Positions 1 to 13,727 are shown, counted from the first letter of the stretch. The stretch is 64,000 bases of DNA from Cordilura impudica (GCA_963682025.1 OY821521.1:163558355-163622354), one strand, 5' to 3'. Translations and numbers: made by a program. Notes: generated by a model from the letters alone, not told the origin.

Positions 1-1715
1 GAAATTAAAAATTGGAAATAAAAAATTAAAAATTTAATTTTTTTTTTGCGATTTTACGTTTTAAAATTTTTGCTATTTTCGATGTTGTTGTGATTATGCG
101 ATTTTGTTCAAATAAAAACAGACGCAATTCCATTCATTTGTTTTTGTCTCTGTTTTTGGTATGATTAAAATAATATAATATAATAGATAAAGCGATACAA
201 AATCAGCGAGCCAGTGATGAACATAACCATACGTTAAGATTTGTTATCCAATTAGAGCTTTCGTAGCTGCAGAAAAAGCTCCTTAAATAAATACTTTAGT
301 TAAATGATTTGAGATTTTGTTCTACTGATTTTATACCTCAATTTCTCGTACCTATTAAGTTTCTTATAACAACTCAACGAAATCGATATTGTTACATTTA
401 ACTAAGGATCCATCTCTGCTGAAGACGTTCATTCTTTGATGATATCCTTTTACACATTAAATCCCTCTGTAAATATCCTTAACTTTAAGTACTTCGATAA
501 TAACAAATAAGAGTCACCCTAGTATGCACACATGCAATATGGAGTACAAACATTCATTAAACATTTGGAACAGCATTTAATGCTGGTAGATTTGCTCCAG
601 AGTAATTGTTCAAATAATCAAATTGCACAAGAGGGGGATCAGTGAAAAAAGTGGTACTATTAGAAGTAAAGGAATAATAAAGTATGAAATGCAATGGCAT
701 ACAAAGAAAGAATATATGCTACTCTACAATTTAGAGAAATTTAGAACACTTTTGGATCTCACATATCGCATTCTTATAACTTTTTGTATTGTCGATCTTA
801 CTCTTGTAATAAAAATTAGTTTAAAAATTTATTTAAAACATTTTTTAGACAAAGGTCCACAGTTCAAAACTAAGTTCACATAATTAATTATAGATCAATT
901 ATACGTGGTAGGAATTGATATTTCTGGAATAGGTTTTTGATTCGTGGTCGTCAAATAGTTACAAAACCAGCTATTTTCTGGAAAGAGATTTTTATGAAAA
1001 TAAGCAGAAATGTGTTTTCAAAACTTATTTTTCCATTTCTCCTATTGCTGATCATTTGCATCTGTATAATTAATTATCCATAAATTTAGTGTAGGGTCCC
1101 TAAAAAAATAAAGTTTCAAATGTGTAATTGTTGATCATTTATATGCATGGTTTTATATATTTTGTTGTTGTTATTGTATATATGAAGTACTCGTATCTAA
1201 TCTATCTGTTGATGGTTCTTTTTTTTTGTTAGCTCAAAAGACCCGTATAAGTTTGCGTTCAAAAGAATCCCGCTTTAATCTATTTGTTAAAAAAAGCATA
1301 AATAAAATCTAAGTCAACCAGTATGTTAGTAAACCTTAAAATACTTTCAAGAGGTAAAACTGAAAGTATAAAATTTAAATAAATTTATTTTTAGGTTAAA
1401 AAAAATAATTTTTTAATTTAAATGCAGCCTTTTTGAATTTATTCGTTAGTTACGAGTAACATAAATATTTTTAAGGTAAAAAACCAACTTGACAATTTCA
1501 TTTAAATTTCGTTTACTATGGGAGTATAAAAAATTTTTGCAAAGAAAGTTTATAGCACATCCAAAAGTTTGACAGAAAAATAAATTTTGTGAATTATCTT
1601 TACTCAGTCTTTGTTACACATTAATTTCTTGCTCTTAAAATTTATTTTTTCTGTAAAAATAATATTTACAAGTTTTGCTTTATTCACATAATTTATCGGG
1701 TGTATGATAAATATG
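1..1715. other. AT-rich spacer, no gene seen
   Basis: The stretch is AT-rich with many homopolymer runs. The only open frame of note (623-883, plus) has no recognisable domain and low-complexity composition. No RNA gene or known element was recognised. Confidence 0.6.
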
Positions 1716-3960
1716 ATAAATGTACTTTTTAAGAATGTTTCTTTTAAAGAGAAGGTACTTTGTTAAGAAAATGTACTTTTTGGAAAAAGGTAATTTTTTT
1801 TAAAAGGAACTGTTTTACGAAAAGGTAATTTTTTAAGAAAAGGAAAAATTATTAAAAATTTGCTTCTTCAAGAAAAGTACTTGTTTTAGAAAAGGTTTTT
1901 TTTTTTAAGAAAAGGTATTTTTTTAAGAAAAGGAGCTTCTTTAAATAAAAATACTATTCTAAGGAAAGGTATTTTTTAATAAAAGATAATTTTCAAAAAA
2001 GTTGCTTTTTTAAGAGAAGGCACTTTTTAAGGAATTTTACCTTTTTAGGAAAAGGCACTTTTTAAGAAATTGTACTTTCTTACAAAAATTTACTTTTTAA
2101 AGAAAAGGTCCTTTTTTAAGAAACTTTAAAATGTTAAGAAATGTTAATTTCTAATAAAATAAAAGGTATGTACTTCTGAAGAAAATTTTATTATTTAAGA
2201 AAGCGTACTTTTACATGGAAAGGTACTTTTTACGAGAAGGTACCGTTTTAACATAATATAATTTTTTAAGGATAAATACTTTTTAAAAAAGTGTACTTCT
2301 ATAAGAAACAGTACTTTTAGGAAAAAGTACTTTTCTGAGAAATGGTACTTTTTTAAGGATGTGGACTTTTGAAAAAGAATATACTTTTAAGAAAATGTTT
2401 TATTTTTAATGTACCTTTAAGGTAATTGTGCTAATTAAAAACTGAAATTTTTTAATAAATTTTACTTTTTTCAGAATACATACTTTCATTAAGAGAATCT
2501 ACTTTCAAAAATAAGTTCCTTCACAGAAAAAGTATTTTTTAACAACGGCTATTTTTTACTCAATAGCATTTTTTTTATAAGATAGGGTACTTTTTTAAGA
2601 AAAGGAGAAGTACTTAAAAAAGGTATTTCCTTAAAAAAAAATAAGTATTTAAGAAAACGTGCTTTTTTAAAAGATGGTGTTTTTGAAAAACAGAATTTTC
2701 AAGAAATGATATTTTTAACTATAGTTTCTTTCATACAAAAAGGCAATTGTTTTTACCGAAAGGCCTATTTTATGAGATAAGCTACTTTTTTTTGAAAGAG
2801 CACTTTTTTAAGGAATGCTACCCACCATTTTAAAAAATGTAAATTTTTGAGAAAATTTCCTTTTTTCAAGGAAAAGTGATTCTTTAAAAAGTTACTGTAG
2901 TAAAAGAGTACATTAAAAAAAGTTGAATTTATAAGAAAATGTACTTGTTCAGACAAAAGTACTTTTTTCGAGAAGGTACTTTTGTTTACGAAAATTTTCT
3001 TTTTTAAAACAGCTACTTTTTTATGAAGTGGCATTTTTCATTATTGGTTACTTTTCTACGGAAAGGTACTTTTGCTACTTTTTGAAAAAAAAAACCTTTT
3101 TTCAATATACGTTATAAGAAATTCCACTTTTATGAGAATGCACTTTTTTAAGAATGCAAGTATACACTATTTAAGAAATTGTTATTTTTTAAATTCAGGA
3201 ACTTTTTTGAAAAAGTTGTATTCTTAAGAAAAGCTTCTTTTTTAAGAAAATGTACTAAGAAAAAGTACTATGTAAGAGAATGTATTTTTGAAGAAACAGA
3301 ACTTTTTTAAGAAAAAGTGCTTTTTAAAGAAAGGGTACTTTTTTAAGAAAGCCGCATTTAAAGAAATGTATTATTTTAAGAAAAGTTATTTTTTATGAAA
3401 ATTTAATTTTGTAAGAAAACGTACTTTTTTATTAAAATGATTTCTTTAAAGGTAATTTATAAAAAAAATTATTCTATAATAAACGGCGATTTTTTAAAAA
3501 AGGAACTTGTGAAAAAATACTTTCGTACAAAAATGTACTTTCCTAAGAAAAGTTATTTTTTTACTCAAATGAACTTTTTATAAGATAGGAGAAGGTAATT
3601 TTTAAAAGAAAATTACTATTTAAGGAAAGAAAGTATTTAAGAAAGGTTACTATTAAGAAAACGAACTTTTTACTTATTTAAGAAAGGGTGCTTTTTTAAA
3701 AAGTTACTTTCGTAGCTATTTTTTTTTTTTTTTTTGAAGGTCACATTTTATAAGATAAGGTACTTTTGTAGAGAAGGTCCTTTTTTAAAACAAGCTACTA
3801 TTCAAAAAATCCCACTTTTAAGAAAATGTAATTTTTAATAATGTGTACTTTTTTATGAAAAGCTATTTTTTACGAAATGGTACCTTTTTAAGACAAATAT
3901 ACTTTGCTAAAAAATTTTCTTTAAGAAAATTCACTGTTTTATGAATACTTTTTCTTTTTT
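1716..3960 (+). repeat. Degenerate ~18 bp satellite S1, array 1
   Basis: The stretch is built from diverged head-to-tail copies of a unit close to AAGAAAAGGTACTTTTTT, with constant small insertions and deletions. The same family returns in this orientation at 48.9-49.9 kb and as its reverse complement at 51.4-52.6 and 55.5-58.5 kb. Open frames inside, such as 2765-3034 minus, are repeat artefacts. Confidence 0.85.
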
Positions 3961-6900
3961 ATCTTTTATGTCGCTTAAAAAATATAGTTTGAGGAATTAT
4001 TTTTTAGTTAAAAAAAATTTCGTCTTATTTTTTATGGCCACAAAGTCATATTTAGGGCTTTTATATGCAGCTTTAAAAATATAGTTTAAGGATTATTTTT
4101 AGTTTAAAAAATTTCGTTTTATTTCTCATGGCTGCAAAATAATTTTTAGTAATTTTTTTCAGTCAAAACATTTCGTCTTATTTTTTATGGCGACAAAATT
4201 ATTTTTAGCGATTTTTTATGCCGCTTTAAAAATATATTTGGAGGGTTTGTTTAAAAAAAATTTTCGTGATATTTTCTATGGCTGCAAAATTATTTTTTTA
4301 GCGAATTTTTATGAGGGATTTTTTTTTGGTAAAAAAATTTCGTCTTAGTTTTTGTGGCCTCAGATTAATTATCAGAGATTTTTTATATCGCTTCAAAAAT
4401 ATAGTTGGAGGTTTACTTTTTGGTGAAAAGGTTTTCGTCATATTTTCTATGACCACAAAATTATTTTTAGCGATTTGTTATGAGGGATTGTTTTTTGGTC
4501 AAAAAATTTCGTCTTAGTTTTTGTGGTCGTAGATTATTTTCAGACATTTTTTATGCCACTTTAATAATGTAGTTTGAGTGATTTTTTTGTTAAAACATTT
4601 TATGTTAGCTTTTGTGGCCACAAATTAATTTTCAGCGATTTTTTATGCCACTTTAAAAATATAGTTTAAGGGATAATTTTTGTTAAAAAAGTTTCTTCTT
4701 ATTTTTTATGGCCACAAAAATTTTCAGCGACTTTTTATGCAGTTTTAAAAATATAATTTAATGCGTTATTTCTGTTTAAAAAAATTTCGTTTTATTTTTC
4801 ATGTCCGCAAAATAATTTTCAGCGGTTTTTTGAGGCATTATTTTTTCATGACGCTTTAAAAATATAGTTTGCGTTATTATTTTTGGTTGAAAAAATTTCG
4901 GGTTAGGTTTTATGGCCGAGAAAGAAATTTTCAGCTATTTTTTAGGACGGATTATTGTTTGTTAAAAAATGTCGGCTTATTTTTATGCTCGCAAATTATT
5001 TTCAGCGATTTTTGTATGCCACTTTAAAAATATAGTTTGGGGGGACTTTTTTTAGTTAAAAAAATTTTGTCTTTTTTTATGGCCGCCGAATTTATTTCAG
5101 CGATTTTTATGCCGCTTTGAAAATATAATTTGTGACAAAAATTTCGTCTTATTTTTTATGGCCGCAAAGTTATTTTCACCGATTTTTTCTAGGTATAATT
5201 TTTTATTAAAATAATTTTTTCATATTTTTTATGGCCGTACAATTATTTTGAACGGTTTTTTATGCAGTTTAAAAATTTTGTTTGAAGGATTATTTTTGGA
5301 TAACAAAAGGTCGTATTATTTTTATGGCCGAAAAATTATTTTCAGCGATTTCTTATACCGCTTTAAAAATTTAGTTTGAAAGATTATTTTTGGATAGCTA
5401 AATTTCGTCTAGTTTTTGATGGCCGAAAAATTATTTTCAGCAATTTGTTATGCTGTTTTAAAAATATAGTTTGAGCGATTATTTTTAGTTAACAGAATTT
5501 CGTATTTTTTATGGCCGCAGAATTTATTTCAGCGATTTTTTATGCCTCTTTTAATATATAGTTTGATCGATTATTTTTAGTTAACAGAATTTCGTCTTTT
5601 TTATAGCTGCAATTTTATTTTCAGCGATTTTTTATGCCGCTTTAAAAATATAGTTGGAGGGTTGTTTTCGTTGAAAAAATTTTCGTGTTATTTTTTTATT
5701 ATTTGTTAAAAAATGTCGTCTGACCTTTTATGGTCGCAAATTATTTTCAGGGAGTTTTTTGTGCCAATTTAAAATATAGTTTGCAAAATTATTTTGTGGA
5801 ATTTTTTATGCAGTTTTAAAATATAGTTTTAGGGATTATTTTTCGTTTAAAATATTTCGTTTTATTTTTCATTTCCGCAAAATAATTTTTAGCGTTTTTT
5901 TGAGGAGTTATTTTTTTTTTTGCTGTTTTAAAAATATAGTTTGAGCGATTATTTTTTAGTTAAAAAACTATATCTCATTTTTTATGGCGGTAGAATTTAT
6001 TTCAGCGATTTTTTATGCCGCTTTAAAAACAGTTGGAGGGATTATTTTTAGTTAAAAAATTTACGTCTTATTTTTTATGGCCGCAGAATTTATGACTCTT
6101 AAAAATATAGTCGAACGGTTATTTTCGTTAAAAAAATTTTCGCGTTATTTTTTATGACCGAAAAATTATTTTTAGCGATATTTTATGACGGATTATTATT
6201 TGTTAAAAAGTGTCGTCTGACCTTGCATGGTCGCAGATTATTTTCAGCGAGTTTTTTGCACCAATTTAAAATATAATTTGCGGAATAATTTTTGTTAAAA
6301 AATTTCTTATTATTTTTTATGACTGCAAAATTATTTTGTGGAATTTTTAAAATATAGTTTTAGGGATTATTTTTCGTTTAAAATATTTCGTTTTATTATT
6401 CAGTTCCGCAAAATAATTTTCAGCGTTTTTGTGAGCAATTACTTTTTTTTGCTTTTTTAAAAATATAGTTTGAGGGATTATTATTTGTTAGAAAAATTTC
6501 GTCTTTTTTTATGGCCGCCGAATTTATTTCAGCGATATATATGCCGCTTTGAAAATATAGTTTGAGGAATTAGTTGTTGTGACAAAAATTTCGTCTTACT
6601 TTCTATGGCCATAGAATTTATTTCAGCGATTTTTTATGCCGCTTTAAAAACATAGTTGGAGGGATTATTTTCGTTAAAAAAAATTTCGTGTTTTTTTGTG
6701 ACCGCAAAATTATTTTTAGCTATTTTTTATGAGGAATTATTATTAAAAAATGTCGTCTGACCTTTCATGGGCGACAATTTTTGTTAATTTTCATGAGGGA
6801 TAATTTTTTCAAAAAAAATTTCTTATTATTTTTTATGGCCACAAAATCATTTGCAGCGATTTTTTATGCAGTTTTAAATATATAGTTTAAGTGATTATTT

Positions 6901-7300
6901 TAGTTTAAAAGATTTTGTTTTATTTTTCATGACCGCAAAATAATTCTCAGCGATTTTTTTGAGGGATTATTTTTTTATGCCGCTTTGAAAATATAGTTTG
7001 AGTTATTGTGTTTGGTTAAAAAATTTCGTGTTAGGTTTTATAACCGCAAAAAAATTGTCAGCTATTTTTTCTGAGGGATAATTATTTTTTAAAGAATGTC
7101 GTCTTAGTTTTTATGGTCGCTAAATTATTTGCAGCGATTTTTTATGCAGCTTTAAAAATATAGTTTGAGCGATTATTTTTATTTAACAAAATTTCGTTTT
7201 ATTTTTTATGGCCGCAAAGATATTTTCAGCGATTTTTTTATCTCGCTTTAAAAATATAGTTGGAGGGATTATTTTTTGTTTATGAAAAAGATCCTTTGTT
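3961..7300 (+). repeat. Degenerate ~95 bp satellite S2
   Basis: Over 30 diverged copies of a unit of about 92-100 bp are visible. Recurring landmarks are TTTTTTATGGCCGCAAAATT, then TTTTCAGCGATTTTTTATGC, then CGCTTTAAAAATATAGTTTG, then a GGATTATTTTTGTTAAAAAA block ending in TTTCGTCTTA. Spacing between successive CAGCGA landmarks near 4633, 4725 and 4820 is 92 and 95 bp. It joins S1 directly near 3.96 kb. Open frames at 4311-4517 and 7183-7494 lie in the array and look like chance. Confidence 0.85.
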
Positions 7301-8795
7301 GGTTTATATAATTTTTTTCGTGTGAGAAAAATATTTTGCTGAGATATATTATTTTTTTTCGTGTGATAAAAATTTTCTGCTGGGTTACATAATTTTGTCC
7401 TTTGAAAAAATGTTTTGTTGAGACATTTTATCTTTTGCTGGGATATGTAATTTATCGATTGAAAAATGCTTCTTTCCTTGTTAAGAATTTTCATTTTTTA
7501 CTTAAAAATTTTGTTAATTAATTAGTGTTTTTGATTTATTTCTTTATTGGCCCCTTCGAAATGTTTATGTTTATTTTTTTGAAAACAAATCTGATTTAAA
7601 TTCCATAAATTCCATAAAATCCATTAATAAATACAAAATATTTCGTTTTAAGGATAACAACTCTTAAATAAATTCGGGTCTTCTGGCATTTGGGCGATAA
7701 AATCGTTTAAAATCTGTTAAATAATGACCGTAATTTTTTTACTGCTAAAATTCATTAAAAATAATTTTAATTGTTCTTTTTATTTATTTTCATAATCTGT
7801 TTTCCAGCAATTTAGCTTATCACATTTTATTTAATTTAATTAAGGTACTTATTAAGTGCCTTATCCGAATAAAAATCACAATTTAATTTCTTTCTATGAA
7901 AAAAATAAAAACAATAACAACTTAAAAATGCAATGGCTTTGAAAACTGCAAAGAAACTTATACTTACGTTTGTAAGCGAATATTATACAGACATATAAAA
8001 ACAGCCAAAACAAACTGAGAAGAATGAAGAAGAGCCATTGCAATATGCAATAAATAAAATTTATAGTGTAGAAAATTGGTAATTAACTTTCTACACGCAG
8101 ACAAGAGCCAACCAATGATGGTGGTTTAAACTAAGCTAACTAGATGGAAACTAGTAGCAAACTCAAAGGAAAAAACATCTTTAAACCGCATCAGTAGCAA
8201 GTGGTGGGAATGAAAAAAAAAAAAACAAAACGAAAAAAATTATCGTTAGTAAAAATGGATAATAAAGAAACTTAAGGGAAATATAAACAATAAATTATAA
8301 TGAAATGTTTTTTTTAATGTAATAAAAACCAGGTCGTCCTCCCTTTGTTTTTACAGTAACTTAGCAGAAAAAAAGGTTCAAAAATGAATTCCCTCCATCC
8401 ATCTTAAGGAAAACAATGAAGTTGTTAGGTTTTATAAAAAGTTTTTCTTGCTGTAATTTAAATACTCTTTTAATTTTTGTTAAACTAATTAATAATTAAA
8501 ATCAATTATATTTCATTGTTTGAAGAGCCATAAACAGTTTTGTGTTAATTTGCCAAAGGCCATAGTTTATCCAACAAACTCGACCAAACAGTCCAGGCAT
8601 TCAACCAACTAACCAAGCAGCCAAGCAACCCCAAACGACCATATATCCTTCGTTGTTGCTATTTAACCACTTTTGATTATAAATATATCCCAGTCGACAA
8701 ACACACATTCACAGACACACATTCACACACTTACCAAAATACATTTATTGTCAAACAATAGTAAATGACCATAATAAACAAATCGTTTACAACGG
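7301..8795. other. AT-rich spacer
   Basis: After S2 decays, the sequence is AT-rich without a supported gene or known repeat. A short CA-rich stretch at 8700-8735 is the only local simple sequence worth noting. Confidence 0.5.
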
Positions 8796-9095
8796 TTGGT
8801 CATTGATGTGCACCACAATTTTAAAACAAACACATGCAAAATAAACAAAAGCTGCAAAATAATATTATTAACAATAGCTTTAATTTGCATTAAAAATGCC
8901 TATGACTATATTATCGAACACAAAACACAACACAACAATAATTATAGATATAATAATAATAAAAGTAATAATAATATTATTTTTGACAATTTTCGACAAA
9001 GATTTCGAAGGCAAGATCAAACTGAACAAAGCTTTGTGATGCTAGAATGTAACGAAGAACTGTTACCAAGCTGTTACTGTCAAGAAAAGGTGTGA
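8796..9095 (+). CDS. Weak candidate exon, unknown product
   Basis: A 99-codon open frame starts with ATG. It has a hydrophobic stretch near residues 22-34 (IILLTIALICI), then an Asn-rich region, then a basic RQRFRRQ stretch and a Cys-containing tail (LECNEELLPSCYCQ). The frame ends at a TGA just after AAAAGGTG, so a splice donor (AG|GTGTGA) is possible but weak. A secreted or membrane protein's first exon would look like this, but I see no matching downstream exon before the transposons begin. It could equally be chance in AT-rich DNA. Confidence 0.2.
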   Translation: MVIDVHHNFKTNTCKINKSCKIILLTIALICIKNAYDYIIEHKTQHNNNYRYNNNKSNNNIIFDNFRQRFRRQDQTEQSFVMLECNEELLPSCYCQEKV

Positions 9096-10301
9096 CATAA
9101 TAAAAAAATTTTCTAAGGAATCGAAAATGAAGATGTAGACAATTAATTTTCAAATGCATAAGCACTTAACACCAGAGTTCAGAAAAAAAACCCACACTGA
9201 ATAAGAAACTCGAACATATAGCTCAGACCAACAAACACATATTTTTATACCCTCCACCCCAGCGTGCAGAGGGTATATATAAGATTGTCATTCCATTTGT
9301 AATAATTAGAAAAAAAACTCTGGACCCCATAAAATATATATATTTGTGATCCTTATAACAAGCGGAGTTGATATAGCCATGTCCGTCTGTCCGTCTGTGG
9401 AAATCACGATGACAACTTCAATTGGGCAGGTTGGGTGCTCGTTTGCACAAAAAATGATTCACTGACTTTCTGGGAAGTTTGCTCTTTAAAATCTTTTAAA
9501 TCGGTTGAAGAGGGCCCGAGATCTGAATGAAGAACTAAAAAAAGTCTTGAAAAGATATGATTTTCTATGTTTTTCTTGTCACGATCATGGCCTCAATAGG
9601 ACAGCTAGGGTGATAACTTTTAGTGAGAATGATTCATCAAGATCATGAGAAGTTTTCTGTTTCAAAAATCATTAAAATAGATGGAACAGGTCAAGGGAAA
9701 TCTCTGAAAAAGTAAAAAAAAAAATTTAAAAAAAGATGTTTCTATATTGTTCTTGTTGCTATTCTAAATGTTGTATTGTTGTCATAGCTGGACTTGTTGC
9801 CTTTGTGGTCGTTGTGATAGTAATATTATAAAAACTAACCCTTTGTACATTGTTTTATCAACTCTGGTAGAAAAATTTTAAAGTTTCCATTGTTTTGGCA
9901 TCACTAAAAAAATTTGTTAGATAATTTTTGTCATCGCCACGAGCCTGCCTGCAAAGTTTCAGATCGATTGGGTCACGGGAAAGGGGTTAAAAATCAATCC
10001 AAATTCTTTTCGACAAGCAGACACTACGAGTTAATATAAAGGCAGTAAAAATTCACCAACATCTAGAGTACTTTTTAATAAAAAAAATGTAAATTTACCA
10101 AACAAAATTTTTTGTATTAATTTATTTAAAGAAAAACACAACAATAACTTTTGATGTTGTATTTTTTGTGTGTAATATTTACATATATGTACACACATAC
10201 ATATATTAAATAACAAAATAATATACATACATATATTCTATACATGCATGTATATTCATAATAACCGCATGTTAGAAATAAATCGGTATATTATTTTATT
10301 T

Positions 10302-13300
10302 GGGAATGGGACTTTCTGCAGAGGTGCACGTAGTGCGGAAAGTTTCTGACCGTCATTCACTTGGGAGTGACCAGAAATGATTCCTCTGTTGACTGTCCAA
10401 GCAGCTCACTACTTCCGGTCCTAGACCAAGTATTTCCCGGGCAATGGCTTACCAGCATCCGCTAGAAGCTAGCTAGAGTGAGAAGGCGACCAGTCATGTA
10501 GCCTGAATGGTCATGGTAGATTCTGACGTCTCAGGCCAGTAGGTAAATAAAATTTTGCTGAAGCATGACTGCAACGTGGGATTGGACGCGAAGATAGCAG
10601 CCCTATCACCAATCTAAGAAAGGAGGGCTAGCAACCCACTTTTCCGAAAACTTCATTGCTAACGAATCGCCAAACAAACAGCCTCTAAATGATAAACCGA
10701 AACCTTTGATGACGACCTTTGCATATCGAACAAGGACTATGATTGGATACTGGAACGTAAGAACCCTAAGGGACAGCGATAACATCAGCGCTAATATGAA
10801 CTCCAAATACCTGCAGGTGGAACGTGAAATGAGTAGGTATGGTCTTGCTATTTTAGGATTGAGTGAAGTGCGATGGACAGGCTCAGGAGAATTTTCGTCC
10901 CCTACTTCCCAAACAACCATGTTATATTCGGGAAAAGAGATTGGTTGCAACCATGAATCTGGTGTTGGATTGATGGTTACAAAAAATGCTCTAAAAAGTC
11001 TAATTAGCTGAAAGCCTGTGTCTGACCGAATACTGCTAGCTCGCTTTGCATCTAAGATCAGAAATATTACTATTATTCAGTGCTATGCCCCAACTGAAAC
11101 TGCCAAAGATGACGTAAAAAATTCCTTTTATGGACAGTTAAATGCAACTTACGATACTGTTCCACGGGGTGATATTATTATTGTAATGGGTGATATGAAT
11201 GCTAAAGTGGGAAATAATAATGAATCTTTAGAACATATTATGGGTAAGCATGGCCTTGGCACTCGAAACGATAACGGTGAACGTTTTATTGATTTTTGCA
11301 ATGCCAGAAAACTAGTCATTGGTGGCACACTATTTGAACATAAAACTTGTCATAAACTAACCTGGCTGTCTCCTGATAGACATAACACTGCAAATCAAAT
11401 TGATCACTGCGCTATAAGCCACCGTTATAGAAAATGTCTCCTAGATGTACGCAACATAAGAGGTGCAGACATAGGCCAATCCCGAGATCACTATTTGGTG
11501 GTTGCAAAAATTCGCCTCTGTACAGCAGCAATTCAAAAAACTTCGAACAACATACGGCCTAAAAAATATGATATTGAACGCCTTAATAACAATAATGTCA
11601 AAATAGACTTTACAACACAGCTTCGTGAAGCATTAAATAGACCCGAAGTCGAATCACTTACTACAGTAACTTCAAAATGGGACCACATTAAAACCAAAAT
11701 AAAATCCTGCGCAGACCGTGCAATCGGGCCAGCACCCAAGGGGAAACAAGAATGGATGACCGACGAAACGTGGAATATAATTACAGATCGACGAAAACTT
11801 AAAGAAGAAGTAGCATCAGCGGATGACCACGAAGTAAAGACCAACCTGGAAATGAATTACCGTAACCTGCATAAAACAGTTCAACGAGCGGTACGAAGAG
11901 ATAAACGGAACCATATTGACCGCATGGCTGAAGAAGCCGAAAATGCAGCACAAGCTGGTGACACGCGAACAGTATTTAAAGTCACAAAACAGCTAGCAGA
12001 CCGTAAGTTGCGTATAGAACACCCTGTGAGAGATTTGCAAGGGAACCTGCTCAACACCGACCAAGAACAACTCCAGCGATGGAAGGAGCATTTTTCCACT
12101 GTGTTAAACTGTGTTATAGATGAAACCCTTGAGCCACCTATTTTAGTTAATCCACAACCAGTCACAAATTCGGGAATAAGAATAACACCCCCTAGTATAG
12201 CAGAAACTATTGCTGCTATAAAACAACTCCCAAATGGAAAAGCAGCTGGAACTGATGGTATTCCAGCAGAAATCTATAAATGTGATCCCGAACTCTCAGC
12301 ACAACTTTTACACCCTCTGATCACCGAAACCTGGGAAACCGAATCCTTTCCGGAGGAATGGAAAGATGGCATCATTGTCAAAATCGCAAAAAAAGGAGAC
12401 CTCAAAAATTGCACAAACTGGCGGGGTATTTGTGTCTTGCCAACTGTAGCCAAAATAGTTGCAAAAATAATATTAAATCGGATCAAAGAGCATTTGGAGC
12501 AAACCATCAGCTCATGTCAAGCCGGATTTCGCAGTGGTTCCTCGTGCGCAGACCATGTTAACTCTCTACGCATTATTATAGAACAAAGCGTTGAGTTCAA
12601 TTCCAAATTACATCTTCTATTTATAGATTTTGAAAAAGCGTTCGATTCAATTATTCGAGAATGTATTTGGTCCGCCCTGCGAAAGAGAAATATACCTCAA
12701 AAAATAATAGCTCTTATTAAGGAAAGCTATAACAGTGCAAAATGCTTTGTTCTCCATAAGGGAAAACTTTCTGAGCCGTTCATGGTAGAAAGTGAAGTTC
12801 GTCATGGCTGCATATTATCACCTCTTTTGTTTCTTGTTGTTATGGAAGATGTCCTCAGTAGTATTGAGAATAAAAGGCAAGGAATGCAATGGAAAATCAA
12901 TAACCAATATCTAAATTACCTGGCCTATGCTGACGATATCTGTTTACTTTCGCATAATCTTAATGACCTTAGACACACAACTAAAGAACTGCAGGAAAAA
13001 CTACAATACACAGGACTCAAAATCAACGCTGGCAAAACAAAAACACTAAGTGTTGGTACAACAACAGTTCCAATGACCATCAACAGCCAAACTTATGATG
13101 CATGTGAACAATTTTGTTATCTTGGATGTGAACTCTCACCTAATGGAGGAACCGAACTTGATGTTGATGCTAGAATTAACAAGGCAAGAGCGTCTTTTGG
13201 CATACTAGCTCCAGTATGGCAAAGTAATAAAATTTCTCAAACCACTAAACTTAGAATTTTTGAGGCAAATGTCAAGTCTGTCCTATTATATGGGTGTACA

Positions 13301-13727
13301 ACCTGGAAAGTCACCAACAGGATCACAAAACGATTGCAAACATTTGTCAACCGCTGCCTAAGAAGGATATTACGTATCTTTTGGCCTTAAACAATATCGA
13401 ATGCCGAGTTGTTACTAAAAGCAAAGCAAATGGAAGTAGCAACTGAGATACGTAAACGGAAATGGCAGTGGATTGGACACACTCTCCGTCGAAATGATGA
13501 TAATGTATCCAAGCAAGCTCTTAGATGGAACCCATTTCATCAAGATGGCAGAGAAAGTGGTAGGCCACGTATAACATGGAGACGTTCAACAGAATCCGAA
13601 ATGAATCAACTGGGTGTATCTTGGAACGAATTAAGGTCTATTTCTCAAAACCGAGTCAGATGGAGATCTGCAATTATTGGCGCCCTATGCTCCAGTGGGA
13701 GTTAGAGGAACATATATATATATATAT
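10302..13727 (+). mobile_element. RTE-like non-LTR retrotransposon (LINE), near full length
   Basis: This 3.4 kb LINE has a ~400 bp 5' leader, one long endonuclease-reverse transcriptase frame and an (AT)n tail at 13711-13727. It is flanked by a 9 bp direct repeat ATTTTATTT (10293-10301 and 13728-13736). The family A copy near 53.63 kb has the same flanks with no LINE, confirming the borders. Length, endonuclease-first architecture and simple-repeat tail fit the RTE group; I am less sure of the exact clade. Confidence 0.85.
10706..13705 (+). pseudogene. LINE endonuclease-reverse transcriptase, two nonsense codons
   Basis: The frame encodes the replication protein of the LINE: an APE-like endonuclease that nicks target DNA, then a reverse transcriptase that copies the RNA. 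Endonuclease landmarks are WNVRTL, LSEVRW (catalytic Glu), GDMNAKVG and NQIDH. RT landmarks are LLFIDFEKAFDS (motif A Asp), GCILSPLLF and YADDICLLS (catalytic DD). The C-terminal part holds WQWIGHTLRR and GRPRITWRR. The frame is interrupted by TGA at 11009-11011 and TAA at 13388-13390. At the TAA, the related LINE at 60 kb has a Gln codon after IFWP, so this is a nonsense change rather than a natural end. Otherwise frame and motifs are intact, suggesting a fairly recent insertion. Confidence 0.85.

Noticed and set aside
2765..3034. 89-codon minus-strand frame
   Set aside because: It lies wholly in the S1 satellite and consists of repeated KKV/FLK-type codons from the unit.
3961..7300. CRISPR-like alternation of repeats and spacers
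   Set aside because: Repeats are diverged and continuous with no constant repeat or unique spacers, and the sequence is eukaryotic; it is a decayed satellite.
7183..7494. 103-codon minus-strand frame
   Set aside because: It overlaps the end of the S2 satellite and has no domain; composition explains it.
10606..10950. 114-codon minus-strand frame
   Set aside because: It is antisense to the LINE leader and endonuclease start, which have clear motifs on the plus strand.
11533..12507. Several minus-strand frames
   Set aside because: They are shadows of the LINE endonuclease-RT frame on the plus strand.
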